This document shows, one piece after another, positions 5,528-13,876 of a stretch of DNA of 16,979 nt (position 1 is the first letter of the stretch; each line of letters opens with the position of its first letter). The notes under the pieces were generated by a model. The model had not been told where the DNA came from and did no database searches. It was given only the letters and a program-made list of their open reading frames with translations. The stretch is from DATCDR01 sp036510575 (lineage in GTDB: Bacteria > Actinomycetota > Acidimicrobiia > Acidimicrobiales > Bog-793), in NCBI GenBank assembly GCA_036510575.1, contig DATCDR010000044.1, forward strand, positions 1 to 16,979, given 5' to 3'. Position numbers and translations under genes: made by a program.

Positions 5528-6523
5528 ATGATTCGTGTTGCGGTACTCGACGACTACATCGGCATTGCAGAAGAGTTCGGGGACTGGGCAGCCCTTGGCG
5601 ACGCCGCAGAGGTCACCTTCTACCGGGAGGCGATCCCACCGGCGCGACTCGTAGCCGAGTTAGCTGACTACGAGGTGATCGTGATCACCCAGCAACGGGC
5701 GCGCTTTCCCCGCGAGGTGCTAGAGGCGCTCCCGAAACTGAAGCTCATCGTCTGCAACGGCTGGATGAGCACGGTCGTTGACCACGACGCGAGGCGCGAA
5801 CGTGGCATCTTGCTCTCGGCGGCACAAGACGGCCCTGGCGCACTCGGCCCCCAGCCAGGACCCTCAGGAGTGCGCCGCGGCATCTCACCACCAGCTGAGA
5901 TGGCCTGGGCACTGCTGTTCGCGGTAACCAAGCGAATAGCGATCGAGGACCGCGCGATTAGGGCAGGAGGATGGCAGACCGGCTTTCCTGGGTCGCTAAG
6001 CGGAATGACGCTTGGTCTCGCCGGCCTCGGCAATCTCGGCAGCCAGATGGTGGAAGCCGCCAAGGTCTTCGGGATGGACGTCATCGCCTGGAGCGAGAAC
6101 CTCACCACCGAGCGCACCGATGCGCTCGGTGTCACCAAGGTCTCGAAAGAGGAGCTGCTCGCCAACTCAGACGTGCTCGGGATCTTCCTGATCTTGAGTG
6201 AGCGCTCACGCGGCCTCTTCCAAGCGTCTGATCTCGCGCTGATGAAGCAGTCCGCGTTCATCGTCAACATCTCCCGAGGGCCGATCATCGACGAGCAGGC
6301 TCTTATCGCTGCGCTCAGCTCCGGCAAGCTCGCCGGCGCAGGGCTCGACGTCTTCGACGAGGAGCCACTTCCCCTCGACCACCCATTCCGGTCGATGGAG
6401 AACGTCGTGTTGATGCCACACCTCGGCTACGTGACCGAGCCGCTCTTTCGGATGTCGTTCGAAAAGATGGCAGAAGATGTGCTCGCCTACCTCGCAGGGA
6501 GCCCGATCCGCGTCGTCGAGTAG
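5528..6523 (+). CDS. D-2-hydroxyacid dehydrogenase family oxidoreductase
   Basis: 331-residue NAD(P)-dependent dehydrogenase that would interconvert a 2-oxoacid and a D-2-hydroxyacid. The Rossmann motif G166-L-G168-N-L-G171 and the catalytic set R250 (NISRGPI), E279 (DVFDEEP) and H298 (MPHLGY) are all present. The end of the second Rossmann strand reads VIAWSENLT, without the usual Asp that selects NAD, so cofactor preference is open. A loop around residues 100-122 is long and Gly/Pro-rich (DGPGALGPQPGPSG) compared with ordinary members. It lies 57 bases behind ligJ on the same strand and has its own promoter, so it may be separately controlled. Function next to ligJ could be handling a 2-oxo or 2-hydroxy acid from aromatic catabolism, but the substrate cannot be told from sequence. 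Phosphoglycerate dehydrogenase is unlikely because there is no regulatory ACT domain and the protein is short. Confidence 0.85.
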   Translation: MIRVAVLDDYIGIAEEFGDWAALGDAAEVTFYREAIPPARLVAELADYEVIVITQQRARFPREVLEALPKLKLIVCNGWMSTVVDHDARRERGILLSAAQDGPGALGPQPGPSGVRRGISPPAEMAWALLFAVTKRIAIEDRAIRAGGWQTGFPGSLSGMTLGLAGLGNLGSQMVEAAKVFGMDVIAWSENLTTERTDALGVTKVSKEELLANSDVLGIFLILSERSRGLFQASDLALMKQSAFIVNISRGPIIDEQALIAALSSGKLAGAGLDVFDEEPLPLDHPFRSMENVVLMPHLGYVTEPLFRMSFEKMAEDVLAYLAGSPIRVVE

Positions 6524-6549
6524 CCGCAAAGGCTCCTCGAGGGTGTCGC

Positions 6550-6942
6550 TCAGCTCTTCTGCTCGCGGATAAACCGCGCTGCTAGACGCGACGGTGCCCT
6601 GGCGAGCCAGGCCTCGACGATCACGCGCTCGAGGTCGGCGAGACCGATCTCGTCGAGACGAACGAGGATCGCCGGGTATCCGTCGAAGTGCGGAATCGTG
6701 AAGTAGAGCCCGGAGCCCTCCGTTAGCCATGCTGCCTTTTCGCCCTCGTCTTCGACGCGAGCGCCAAGTATCGAGCCGCTCGGCGCAGCATCGCCGAGCG
6801 CCGCGAGATCACCTCTTCGAAGCGGACGCTCCCATACGAAGAGCTTCTCGCGCACCCGCCACTGGAGAAGCCCGCGCGACTCCCGCTCGCCCACTTCCGG
6901 AAGCCCGAGGGCGATGCGACGCACGTCATCCCAATTCGCCAT
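6550..6942 (-). CDS. MmcQ/YjbR family protein
   Basis: 130 residues with the family's typical opening (MANWDDVRRIALGLPEV) and the central LQWRVREKLFVWERPL block, followed by a GLYFTIPHFDGYPAILVRL segment and an arginine-rich helical end. The fold resembles CyaY-like or double-wing proteins; some members are described as DNA-binding, but no biochemical role is settled. The ATG at 6942 is preferred over an upstream GTG at 6972 because the family starts at this point; neither has a good ribosome binding site. It converges with the dehydrogenase gene (26 bases between stops) and is divergent from the sigma-factor gene. No regulation visible. Confidence 0.8.
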   Translation of the reverse strand: MANWDDVRRIALGLPEVGERESRGLLQWRVREKLFVWERPLRRGDLAALGDAAPSGSILGARVEDEGEKAAWLTEGSGLYFTIPHFDGYPAILVRLDEIGLADLERVIVEAWLARAPSRLAARFIREQKS

Positions 6943-7025
6943 CGCACAACGGAGGCAAAGTTCGACTCGCACCGCCAGGGCGTTGCGAGGGTGACGCGAG
7001 CGCGTTCCTGCTCAGAGAGGTAATC

Positions 7026-7052
7026 GAACCTTTCAGCGTGCCGTAGCGTCAT
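7026..7052 (+). promoter_or_regulatory. ECF-type promoter of the sigma-factor operon
   Basis: GAACC (7026-7030), 16 bases, then CGTCAT (7047-7052) matches the GAAC...CGTC architecture used by many ECF sigma factors. The GTG start at 7059 lies six bases after the -10, so the message is probably leaderless. Self-activation by the encoded sigma is the natural reading, though unproven. Confidence 0.45.
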
Positions 7053-7058
7053 ATAGAC

Positions 7059-7622
7059 GTGAGCGAAGCAACCGATCGACTCGATCTCGAGCAGCTCCTA
7101 CAGCAGTGGTACGCCCCTGCCTACCGGACTGCCGCGCTCCTCATCAGCGACAGCGGTCGAGCCGAGGACGCGGTCCAGGAGGCGTTCTTGCGTCTTTGGC
7201 GCTTTAGGGACGCGCTCCCAGAGGGCGAGGGGCTCCGGCCCTGGATCTACCGGGTGGTCGTGAACGCCTGCTACTCCTCTGCTCGCGGCGAGACCCGCCA
7301 CTCGGGCAGACGGGCGTCCGGGGACGCCCTCGACGAGCTGACATCTGACGAAACCCCAGCTGAAGAGGTCCTGGAAACGCTTGATCGCGCGACGTCGGTG
7401 CGTCGGGCGATCCGAGCCCTTCCCGTCGATCTGCGTGTCCCGCTCGTGCTGCGCTATTACTCCGGGCTCTCCGAGCGCGAAATCGCGACCGCGATCAGAC
7501 GTCGTCCGGGGACCGTTAAGTCGAGGCTGCACGAGGCGCGGCGGCTGCTCGCCCTCGATCACGATCTCGCCCAGTTCGCACCGGGTTCTCCCGAGAACAA
7601 CGAGAACGAGGAGGCACGATGA
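7059..7622 (+). CDS. ECF-family RNA polymerase sigma factor
   Basis: 187-residue sigma-70 family protein with only regions 2 and 4. Region 2.2 has E36-D-A-V-Q-E-A-F-L-R-L-W47, and R60-P-W-I-Y-R-V-V-V-N-A follows it. Region 4 has L121-P-x-D-L-R-x-P-L-V-L-R-Y and the helix-turn-helix SEREIATAIRRRPGTVKSRL (about 138-157). It would direct RNA polymerase to a stress or envelope regulon. The last 20 residues are polar (PENNENEEAR). Start is the GTG at 7059; no Shine-Dalgarno, consistent with the leaderless promoter just upstream. Its stop overlaps the next gene's ATG (ATGA, 7619-7622), implying translational coupling to the probable membrane anti-sigma. The ECF group cannot be fixed by eye. Confidence 0.9.
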   Translation: MSEATDRLDLEQLLQQWYAPAYRTAALLISDSGRAEDAVQEAFLRLWRFRDALPEGEGLRPWIYRVVVNACYSSARGETRHSGRRASGDALDELTSDETPAEEVLETLDRATSVRRAIRALPVDLRVPLVLRYYSGLSEREIATAIRRRPGTVKSRLHEARRLLALDHDLAQFAPGSPENNENEEAR

Positions 7623-8710
7623 TCTCCGAGACCGAGCTTTCCGCGCTGCTCAGCGAGGCAGGAGACGCGATACCGACACCTGCAGGCGTCGAGGCGATCC
7701 TCGAAGCGACCCGCGCCGCGCAGCCGATTGCGACGAGCGCTCCGATCTCCACAAGGAGCAGGTTCACGTCGCGCGGCTTCATGTTGAAGGCACTCGGCGC
7801 TGCGGCGGTAGTGGCGCTCGTGGTGTCGGTCGCCGTCGTCTCCTCCTCGCCACAGCCGACTCCCACTGCCTTTCACGCCGCGGTGACCCCCTCGAACCTC
7901 GGGCTGCCCGAGACCTCGACTGCGTTCGCGAAGTCAGCTCCTGTGGCCGCGGCGCGCCCAGCAAATGGCGCCGTGCCGCCGACTCCCTCGACTCCCTCGA
8001 CTTCGGCGGCAGCGGCGGGATCGGCGGCATCGAGTGAGAAGATCATCTCGACCGGCACGTTGCGATTGACGGTGACGACATCAGGCCTCGGGCGGACCGT
8101 TACCAAGCTCGCAGCGATCGCCACCGGCCTCGGCGGCTACGTGACCGAGTCAAACGTCGCGCTCGCCGGCAGCTCCAGAGGCGGCACGATCGTGATCAAC
8201 ATTCCAGCGACCGACTTCCAAAAGGCGATCCGCGACGCGGAGGCACTCGGCACCGTGAAGCACCTCGGCACGACGGCGAACGACGTCACGGGCCAGGTCG
8301 CCGACCTAGGGGCCCAGCTCGGCGCACTCAGCGCGGCGAGGACCCAGCTCGAAGCGTTGCTCGCCAAGGCCGGCACGATTCCTGCCCTGCTCTCGGTGGA
8401 GAACGAGATCACCTCCACACAGAGCCAGATTCAACAGCTCCAGGCCCAGCAGCGGGTGCTAGCTAGCGAGATCAGCTACTCCAGCTTGAGTGTCTCGATC
8501 GCTCCCCCTGCCAAGCAAGCAACCCCGCCGCGGAGCGGCTTCTCGAAGGCCTGGCACGACGCGATCACGCACTTTGTGAACGGCCTGTCGTCCTTCGTCG
8601 CCGACGCCGCAGTCGTGTTGTTGGCACTCCTGCTCGCAGCGGTGCTCGCCATCCTCCTCGTCCTCGCTGGCAGGAGAGTCTGGCCGATCGTCCGTCGTCG
8701 CCTGCTCTAA
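7619..8710 (+). CDS. DUF4349 membrane protein, probable anti-sigma factor
   Basis: 363 residues. Layout: a cytoplasmic N terminus of about 55 residues, a first membrane segment at about 57-76 (LKALGAAAVVALVVSVAVV), and a low-complexity Ala/Pro/Ser/Thr linker (77-140) with a small in-phase repeat TPSTPSTS. The DUF4349 domain follows from about 141 (IISTGTLRLTV), with a helical coiled-coil-like stretch at 225-284, and a second membrane segment lies at about 329-350 before a basic tail. The bulk of the protein is probably outside the membrane. The 4-base overlap with the sigma gene and the short cytoplasmic head suggest that it holds the sigma factor at the membrane and releases it on an external cue; this is inference from gene pairing, as no zinc-binding anti-sigma (HxxxCxxC) motif is present. 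Confidence 0.8.
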   Translation: MISETELSALLSEAGDAIPTPAGVEAILEATRAAQPIATSAPISTRSRFTSRGFMLKALGAAAVVALVVSVAVVSSSPQPTPTAFHAAVTPSNLGLPETSTAFAKSAPVAAARPANGAVPPTPSTPSTSAAAAGSAASSEKIISTGTLRLTVTTSGLGRTVTKLAAIATGLGGYVTESNVALAGSSRGGTIVINIPATDFQKAIRDAEALGTVKHLGTTANDVTGQVADLGAQLGALSAARTQLEALLAKAGTIPALLSVENEITSTQSQIQQLQAQQRVLASEISYSSLSVSIAPPAKQATPPRSGFSKAWHDAITHFVNGLSSFVADAAVVLLALLLAAVLAILLVLAGRRVWPIVRRRLL

Positions 8711-8750
8711 GGCAGCGCGCCGGAGAAGCCGAAGCGATCCGCCCGAGCAG

Positions 8751-11684
8751 CTAGCTGCCAGGCACCAAGGCAGAGCCCGCCGAGACGGTCGCACGGCGCT
8801 TGGCTGGAGCCGTCCGCTTTTTCGGCAGCGCCGCTTTGACCATCGGCTCGTCGGGCGTGATGCCAAGCAACGGCGCCAGGAATCGGCCCGTATGGCTCGT
8901 TGGGTCACGAGCGACGAACTCCGGCGATCCCTCGGCGATCACCTTCCCGCCGCCTGAGCCGCCCTCTGGGCCGAGGTCGATCAGCCAGTCCGCGGACTTG
9001 ATCACGTCGAGGTTGTGCTCGATGACGATGACCGTGTTGCCCTGATCGACGAGTCGCTGCAAGACGCCAAGAAGCTTTCGGGTGTCTTCGAAGTGCAGCC
9101 CGGTCGTCGGTTCGTCAAGTACGTAACAGGTTCTGCCAGTTGAGCGCCTGGAGAGCTCGGAGGAGAGCTTGACGCGCTGTGCCTCACCGCCAGAGAGGGT
9201 AGGAGCAGGCTGGCCGAGTCGCACGTAGCCGAGACCGACGTCGACAAGGGTGCGCAGGTGGCGCGCGATCGGCGGCTGCGCGGCGAAGACCTCGACCGCT
9301 TCTTCACACGAGAGATCGAGGATGTCGGCGATCGAGCGACCCCGCCAAAGCACTTCGAGCGTGTCCCGGTTGTAGCGCGCGCCCTTGCAGATCTCACAGG
9401 GCACGTAGACATCGGGGAGGAAGTGCATCTCGATCTTGATCGTCCCGTCGCCGGCACATGCCTCACAGCGCCCACCTGCGACGTTGAAGGAGAAGCGGCC
9501 GGGCTGGTAGCCGCGCGTCTTTGCCTCGGTGGTACCGGCGAAGAGCTTTCGGATGTGGTCGAACACCCCGGTGTAGGTTGCGGCGTTCGACCGAGGCGTC
9601 CTCCCGATCGGGCTCTGATCGATGTTGATCACCTTGTCGATCTGCTCGATCCCCTCGATGGAGCGGTGCTTGCCTGGCGGGGTCCGGGAGTGGTAGGTCG
9701 ACTGCGCGAGCGCGCGGAGCAAGATGTCGTTCACGAGCGTCGACTTGCCGGAGCCGGAAACTCCGGTCACGACGGTGAGCACGCCGAGCGGGAACGCGAC
9801 GTCGATGTCGCGAAGATTGTGCTCCCTCGCGCCGTGCACGACGAGCTGGCCGTTTATCGGCTCTCGACGGCGGTCGGGAACCTCGATTCGGGCCCTGCCC
9901 GAGAGGTACGCCCCGGTCATCGAAGTCGGAGAGCTGAGCAGACCAGCGACGTCACCTGCATAGACGATCTCACCGCCGTGCTCCCCCGCCCCTGGGCCGA
10001 TGTCGACGACGTGGTCAGCAACTCGGATCGTCTCTTCGTCGTGCTCGACGACGATCACGGTATTGCCGAGGTCCCTCAGCCGGATCAAGGTCTCGATGAG
10101 TTTCTGGTTGTCACGCTGGTGGAGCCCGATGGACGGCTCATCCAGTACGTAGAGAACGCCGACGAGCCCACTGCCGATCTGGCTCGCGAGGCGGATCCGC
10201 TGTGCCTCACCGCCTGCAAGGGTCGCAGCGGAGCGGTCGAGGCTCAAGTAGTCGAGACCGACGTCGACCAAGAACTGCAGTCTGGCCCGGATCTCTTTCA
10301 TCACCCGCTCGGCGATCAACAGCTCGCGATCGCTCAACTCGAGCTGCGCGAGGTACTTCGAAGCCTCGACGATCGGCAGCGCGGCAAGATCGGCGATGCC
10401 GAGCGTCCCAACCCGGACTGCCCGGACCTCGGGCTTTAAGCGACTTCCCCCGCACTCGGCGCAGGGTACCTCGCGCATATAGCCCTCGATCTGCTCGCGC
10501 TGGAAGTCCGACTCAGCTTCTTTGTGGCGTCTTGTCAGCCACGACATCACGCCCTCATACGTCGCCTGGTAGTTGCGGTTGTAGCCGTAGCGGTTGCGGT
10601 AGGTGACCTGGTGGCGCTTGGTCCCGGTGCCGTCGAGCAACAACGTGCGCTGAACCTTGGAGAGTTTGCCCCAGGGCTTGTCGAGTGGGATCGAGTTGGC
10701 CGTCGCCACCGCCGCGAGAATGCGGCTGAAGTACTCGGTCCGCGCTCCTGCCCACGGCGCGATCGCGCCATCGGTGATGCTCTTGTCCGGATCGGGCACG
10801 ACGAGCTCAGGATCTACCTCGAACCTGGTGCCGAGCCCGATGCACGACGGGCACGCCCCATAGGGCGAGTTGAACGAGAAGCTGCGCGGTGCGAGCTCCT
10901 CGAAGCTCAAGTTGTCGTACAGACAGGCAAGGTGCTGGGAGAAGGTCAACACTTCGCCGGTATCGACGAGGAGAATCTGTGCGACGCCCTCACCGAGGCG
11001 AAGTGCCGTCTCGATCGACTCGGTCAGTCGACGACCGATGTTGTCTCGGCGAACGAGGCGGTCCACGACCACCTCGATCGAGTGCTGTTCGTAACGGGCG
11101 AGCTCGATGCTCGACCTGTCGGCGAGCTCGAAGATCTCACCGTCGATCCGGACACGCGCGAAGCCCTGCCTGGTCAGCTCCTCGAGCAGCGCGTCGTACT
11201 CGCCTCGGCGCCCGCGTACCACCGGCGCCAGCACGTGGAAACGCGCGCCCTCTTCGAGGTCGAGGATCCGGTCGACGATCTGCTGCGGGCTTTGCCTCGT
11301 CACCGGGCGGTTGCAGATCGGGCAGTGCGCGACACCGATTCGGGCATAGAGCAAGCGCAGGTAGTCGTAGATCTCCGTGACCGTGCCTACCGTCGAGCGG
11401 GGATTTCGAGAGGCGCTCTTTTGATCGATCGAGATCGCCGGCGAAAGACCTTCGATGAAATCGACGTCGGGCTTGTCCATCTGGCCGAGGAACTGTCGGG
11501 CGTAGGAGGAGAGCGATTCGACGTAGCGACGCTGGCCTTCGGCGTAGATGGTGTCGAAGGCGAGCGAGGACTTACCCGAGCCCGAGAGCCCGGTGAAGAC
11601 GATCAAACGGTCGCGCGGGAGCTCGAGCGAGACGTTCTTCAAGTTGTGCTCGCGCGCACCTCTGATGGTGAGGGTATCTGCCAT
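8751..11684 (-). CDS. uvrA: UvrA, excinuclease ABC subunit A
   Basis: 977 residues. DNA damage-scanning ATPase of nucleotide excision repair; a dimer loads UvrB at lesions. First ATPase half: Walker A G32-L-S-G-S-G-K-S39, cysteine pairs C121/C124, C278/C281 and C408/C411 (zinc modules), signature LAGGEAQRIRLA (489-500) and Walker B VLDEP (513-517). Second half: Walker A G641-V-S-G-S-G-K-S648, zinc finger C740-x2-C743...C763-x2-C766, signature LSGGEAQRVKL (830-840) and Walker B VLDEP (855-859). The first signature has Ala in place of the usual Ser. A basic Lys/Arg tail ends the protein. It follows uvrB by 22 bases on the same strand, so they are probably one transcript. Start ATG 11684, no clear Shine-Dalgarno. 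Long open frames on the other strand are shadows of codon bias. Confidence 0.97.
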   Translation of the reverse strand: MADTLTIRGAREHNLKNVSLELPRDRLIVFTGLSGSGKSSLAFDTIYAEGQRRYVESLSSYARQFLGQMDKPDVDFIEGLSPAISIDQKSASRNPRSTVGTVTEIYDYLRLLYARIGVAHCPICNRPVTRQSPQQIVDRILDLEEGARFHVLAPVVRGRRGEYDALLEELTRQGFARVRIDGEIFELADRSSIELARYEQHSIEVVVDRLVRRDNIGRRLTESIETALRLGEGVAQILLVDTGEVLTFSQHLACLYDNLSFEELAPRSFSFNSPYGACPSCIGLGTRFEVDPELVVPDPDKSITDGAIAPWAGARTEYFSRILAAVATANSIPLDKPWGKLSKVQRTLLLDGTGTKRHQVTYRNRYGYNRNYQATYEGVMSWLTRRHKEAESDFQREQIEGYMREVPCAECGGSRLKPEVRAVRVGTLGIADLAALPIVEASKYLAQLELSDRELLIAERVMKEIRARLQFLVDVGLDYLSLDRSAATLAGGEAQRIRLASQIGSGLVGVLYVLDEPSIGLHQRDNQKLIETLIRLRDLGNTVIVVEHDEETIRVADHVVDIGPGAGEHGGEIVYAGDVAGLLSSPTSMTGAYLSGRARIEVPDRRREPINGQLVVHGAREHNLRDIDVAFPLGVLTVVTGVSGSGKSTLVNDILLRALAQSTYHSRTPPGKHRSIEGIEQIDKVINIDQSPIGRTPRSNAATYTGVFDHIRKLFAGTTEAKTRGYQPGRFSFNVAGGRCEACAGDGTIKIEMHFLPDVYVPCEICKGARYNRDTLEVLWRGRSIADILDLSCEEAVEVFAAQPPIARHLRTLVDVGLGYVRLGQPAPTLSGGEAQRVKLSSELSRRSTGRTCYVLDEPTTGLHFEDTRKLLGVLQRLVDQGNTVIVIEHNLDVIKSADWLIDLGPEGGSGGGKVIAEGSPEFVARDPTSHTGRFLAPLLGITPDEPMVKAALPKKRTAPAKRRATVSAGSALVPGS

Positions 11685-11706
11685 GGTCTGCCGAGGTTAT
11701 CGGCGA

Positions 11707-13788
11707 TCACCCAACTTCTTTCAGCTCCCGTCGAAGCGATCGGACCTCGTCGCGAAGCCGAGCCGCATACTCGAATCGGAGCTCGACTGACGCCAAGCGC
11801 ATCTCTGCCTCGAGGGTGTCGATGAGGCGCGTCAGCTCCTCAGCGGGGAGCTCGCCGACGTTCTCCGGAAGTGGTGCGCCAGCCCGTTCTGCGGCGCGCT
11901 TACCGGTCCGTCGGGTCCGCTCGACGTTCGCCGCGTGCCCGGTCGGGAGCGGCGCGCCCTCGCCCGAGCTGACGCCGGCTGCGCTTCGGAACTGCGCGAC
12001 GAGGTCCGTGATCGCCTTGCGGATCGTCTCCGGCTCGATACCGTGCTCACGGTTGTAGACGATCTGGCGCTCTCGACGACGCTCGGTGATCGAGATCGCG
12101 GTCCGCATCGAGTCAGTGATGGTGTCGGCGTAAAGGATCACCCTCCCCGCAGAGTTTCGAGCCGCGCGTCCCATCGTCTGGATCAGCGACGTGGCCGAGC
12201 GGAGGAAGCCCTCCTTGTCGGCGTCGAGGATCGCGACGAGCGAGACCTCGGGGAGGTCGAGCCCCTCACGGAGGAGGTTGATCCCGACCAGCACGTCGAA
12301 TTCACCAAGGCGAAGGTCACGAAGTATCTCGATGCGCTCGATCGTCTGGATGTTGGAGTGCAAGTAGCGAACGCGTAGTCCCGATTCCAAGAGGTAGTCG
12401 GAAAGATCCTCTGCCATCTTCTTGGTCAAGGTGGTGATCAGCACGCGCTCGCCACGCTGAATCACGACGTCCATCTCGGCGATCAGGTCGTCGATCTGGT
12501 TCTTCGTCGGCTTGACCACGATCTCTGGATCGAGCAGCCCAGTGGGTCGCACGATCTGCTCGACCACTTGCGATGAGACGCCTATCTCGTAGGGAGACGG
12601 CGTCGCCGACATGAAGATGCACTGATTGATCCTGCCGTCGAGCTCCTCGAAGCGAAGCGGGCGGTTGTCCATCGCGGAGGGCAGGCGGAAGCCGTGCTCG
12701 ACGAGCGTCTCTTTCCTCGATCGGTCACCTGCGTACTGGCCGTGCAGCTGGGGCACACTGACATGGCTCTCGTCCAAGACGAGCAGCCAGTCCTTCGGGA
12801 AGTAGTCGAGCAGGGTGAAGGGCGCCTGACCTGCAGACCTGCCGTCTAAGTGACGCGAGTAGTTCTCGATCCCAGAGCAGGTGCCGATCTCAGCCAGCAT
12901 CTCAAGGTCGTACTCGGTACGCATCCGGAGGCGTTGGGCTTCGAGGAGCTGGCCGTTTCCTTCGAGCTCGCGAAGTCGCTCGCCGAGCTCGACCTCGATC
13001 GAGGCGATCGCTGCGAGCACCCTGGCATCGCCTGCCACATAGTGGGTGGCGGGGAAGATGATCAACTCGTCCAGCTCGCCGAGCAGCTCGCCGGTGAGCG
13101 CATCGAAGCGGACGATTCGCTCGATCTCATCGCCGAAGAGCTCGATTCGAACCGCGTTCTGCTCGTAGGCGGGATGGAGCTCGATCACGTCGCCGCGGAC
13201 ACGGAACTTGCCGCGTACGAGGTTCATGTCGTTTCGTTCGTACTGCGTCTCGACCAGTCGGCGCAGCAGCCCGCGCTGCTCGTACTCCTCGCCTTTTTGC
13301 AACACGATGATCTGGTCCCGGTACTCCTCTGGCGAGCCGAGACCGTAGATGCACGACACCGAGGCAACCACGATGACGTCACGTCGAGTCAGTAGAGCGG
13401 AGGTCGTCGAGTGCCGGAGTCGATCGATCTCATCGTTGATCGAGGAGTCCTTTTCGATGTAGGTGTCAGTCGTCGGCAGATAGGCCTCGGGCTGGTAGTA
13501 GTCGTAATACGAGACGAAGTACTCGACCCGGTTCTCCGGGAAAAACTCCCGCAACTCGCCGGCGAGCTGCGCGGCGAGTGACTTGTTCGGCGCGATGACG
13601 AGCGTCGGGCGTTGCACCTGCTCGATCGTCCAGGCGATCGTCGCCGACTTCCCGCTGCCGGTGATGCCGAGCAGCGTCTGAAATCGGTCGCCGCGAGTTA
13701 CGCCCTCGCTCAGCGAAGCGATGGCCGTCGGCTGGTCGCCGGCGGGCTGAAAATCCGAATGAACGCGAAAAGGTGGCACCTGATTCAT
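11707..13788 (-). CDS. uvrB: UvrB, excinuclease ABC subunit B
   Basis: 693 residues, normal length. UvrB is the helicase-like damage verifier that takes the lesion from UvrA and recruits UvrC. Visible motifs: Walker A G41-I-T-G-S-G-K-S48, the damage-probing beta-hairpin YYDYYQPEAYLP (94-105) with the following DTYIEKDSSIND, the DESH box (339-342), the helicase C-terminal motifs (INLLREGLDLPEV and QTMGRAARN), and the C-terminal UVR motif (LEAEMRLASVELRFEYAARLRDEV region) that contacts UvrC. Start ATG 13788; no Shine-Dalgarno. It is 88 bases behind the Rieske oxygenase gene. I looked for an actinobacterial LexA box (GAACNNNNGTTC) in that gap and see only a lone GAAC half-site, so SOS control is not supported here. 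Confidence 0.97.
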   Translation of the reverse strand: MNQVPPFRVHSDFQPAGDQPTAIASLSEGVTRGDRFQTLLGITGSGKSATIAWTIEQVQRPTLVIAPNKSLAAQLAGELREFFPENRVEYFVSYYDYYQPEAYLPTTDTYIEKDSSINDEIDRLRHSTTSALLTRRDVIVVASVSCIYGLGSPEEYRDQIIVLQKGEEYEQRGLLRRLVETQYERNDMNLVRGKFRVRGDVIELHPAYEQNAVRIELFGDEIERIVRFDALTGELLGELDELIIFPATHYVAGDARVLAAIASIEVELGERLRELEGNGQLLEAQRLRMRTEYDLEMLAEIGTCSGIENYSRHLDGRSAGQAPFTLLDYFPKDWLLVLDESHVSVPQLHGQYAGDRSRKETLVEHGFRLPSAMDNRPLRFEELDGRINQCIFMSATPSPYEIGVSSQVVEQIVRPTGLLDPEIVVKPTKNQIDDLIAEMDVVIQRGERVLITTLTKKMAEDLSDYLLESGLRVRYLHSNIQTIERIEILRDLRLGEFDVLVGINLLREGLDLPEVSLVAILDADKEGFLRSATSLIQTMGRAARNSAGRVILYADTITDSMRTAISITERRRERQIVYNREHGIEPETIRKAITDLVAQFRSAAGVSSGEGAPLPTGHAANVERTRRTGKRAAERAGAPLPENVGELPAEELTRLIDTLEAEMRLASVELRFEYAARLRDEVRSLRRELKEVG

Positions 13789-13876
13789 CGTACCGAGTGG
13801 GTGCGCGTTTTGATCGAGCGAATCGCCGCGAACTTCGCCGGGATGCCCCCGATTAGGTATCCAGCTGCTGAGTCGC

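Noticed and set aside
5668..6327. 219-codon minus-strand frame over the dehydrogenase gene
   Set aside because: Ser/Arg/Pro-rich antisense shadow of a well-supported enzyme gene.
7981..7998. Two tandem copies of GACTCCCTC
   Set aside because: Explained by the Thr-Pro-Ser repeat of the linker in the DUF4349 protein; only two copies, no sign of a larger repeat array.
10524..11825. 433-codon plus-strand frame over uvrA
   Set aside because: Lies opposite the fully conserved UvrA reading frame; its composition (Arg/Glu/Asp/Val with no family motif) is that of an antisense shadow in GC-rich DNA. The same holds for the 393-codon frame at 9258-10439.
13789..13876. LexA (SOS) box upstream of uvrB
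   Set aside because: Only a single GAAC half-site is present; no GTTC at the required spacing.
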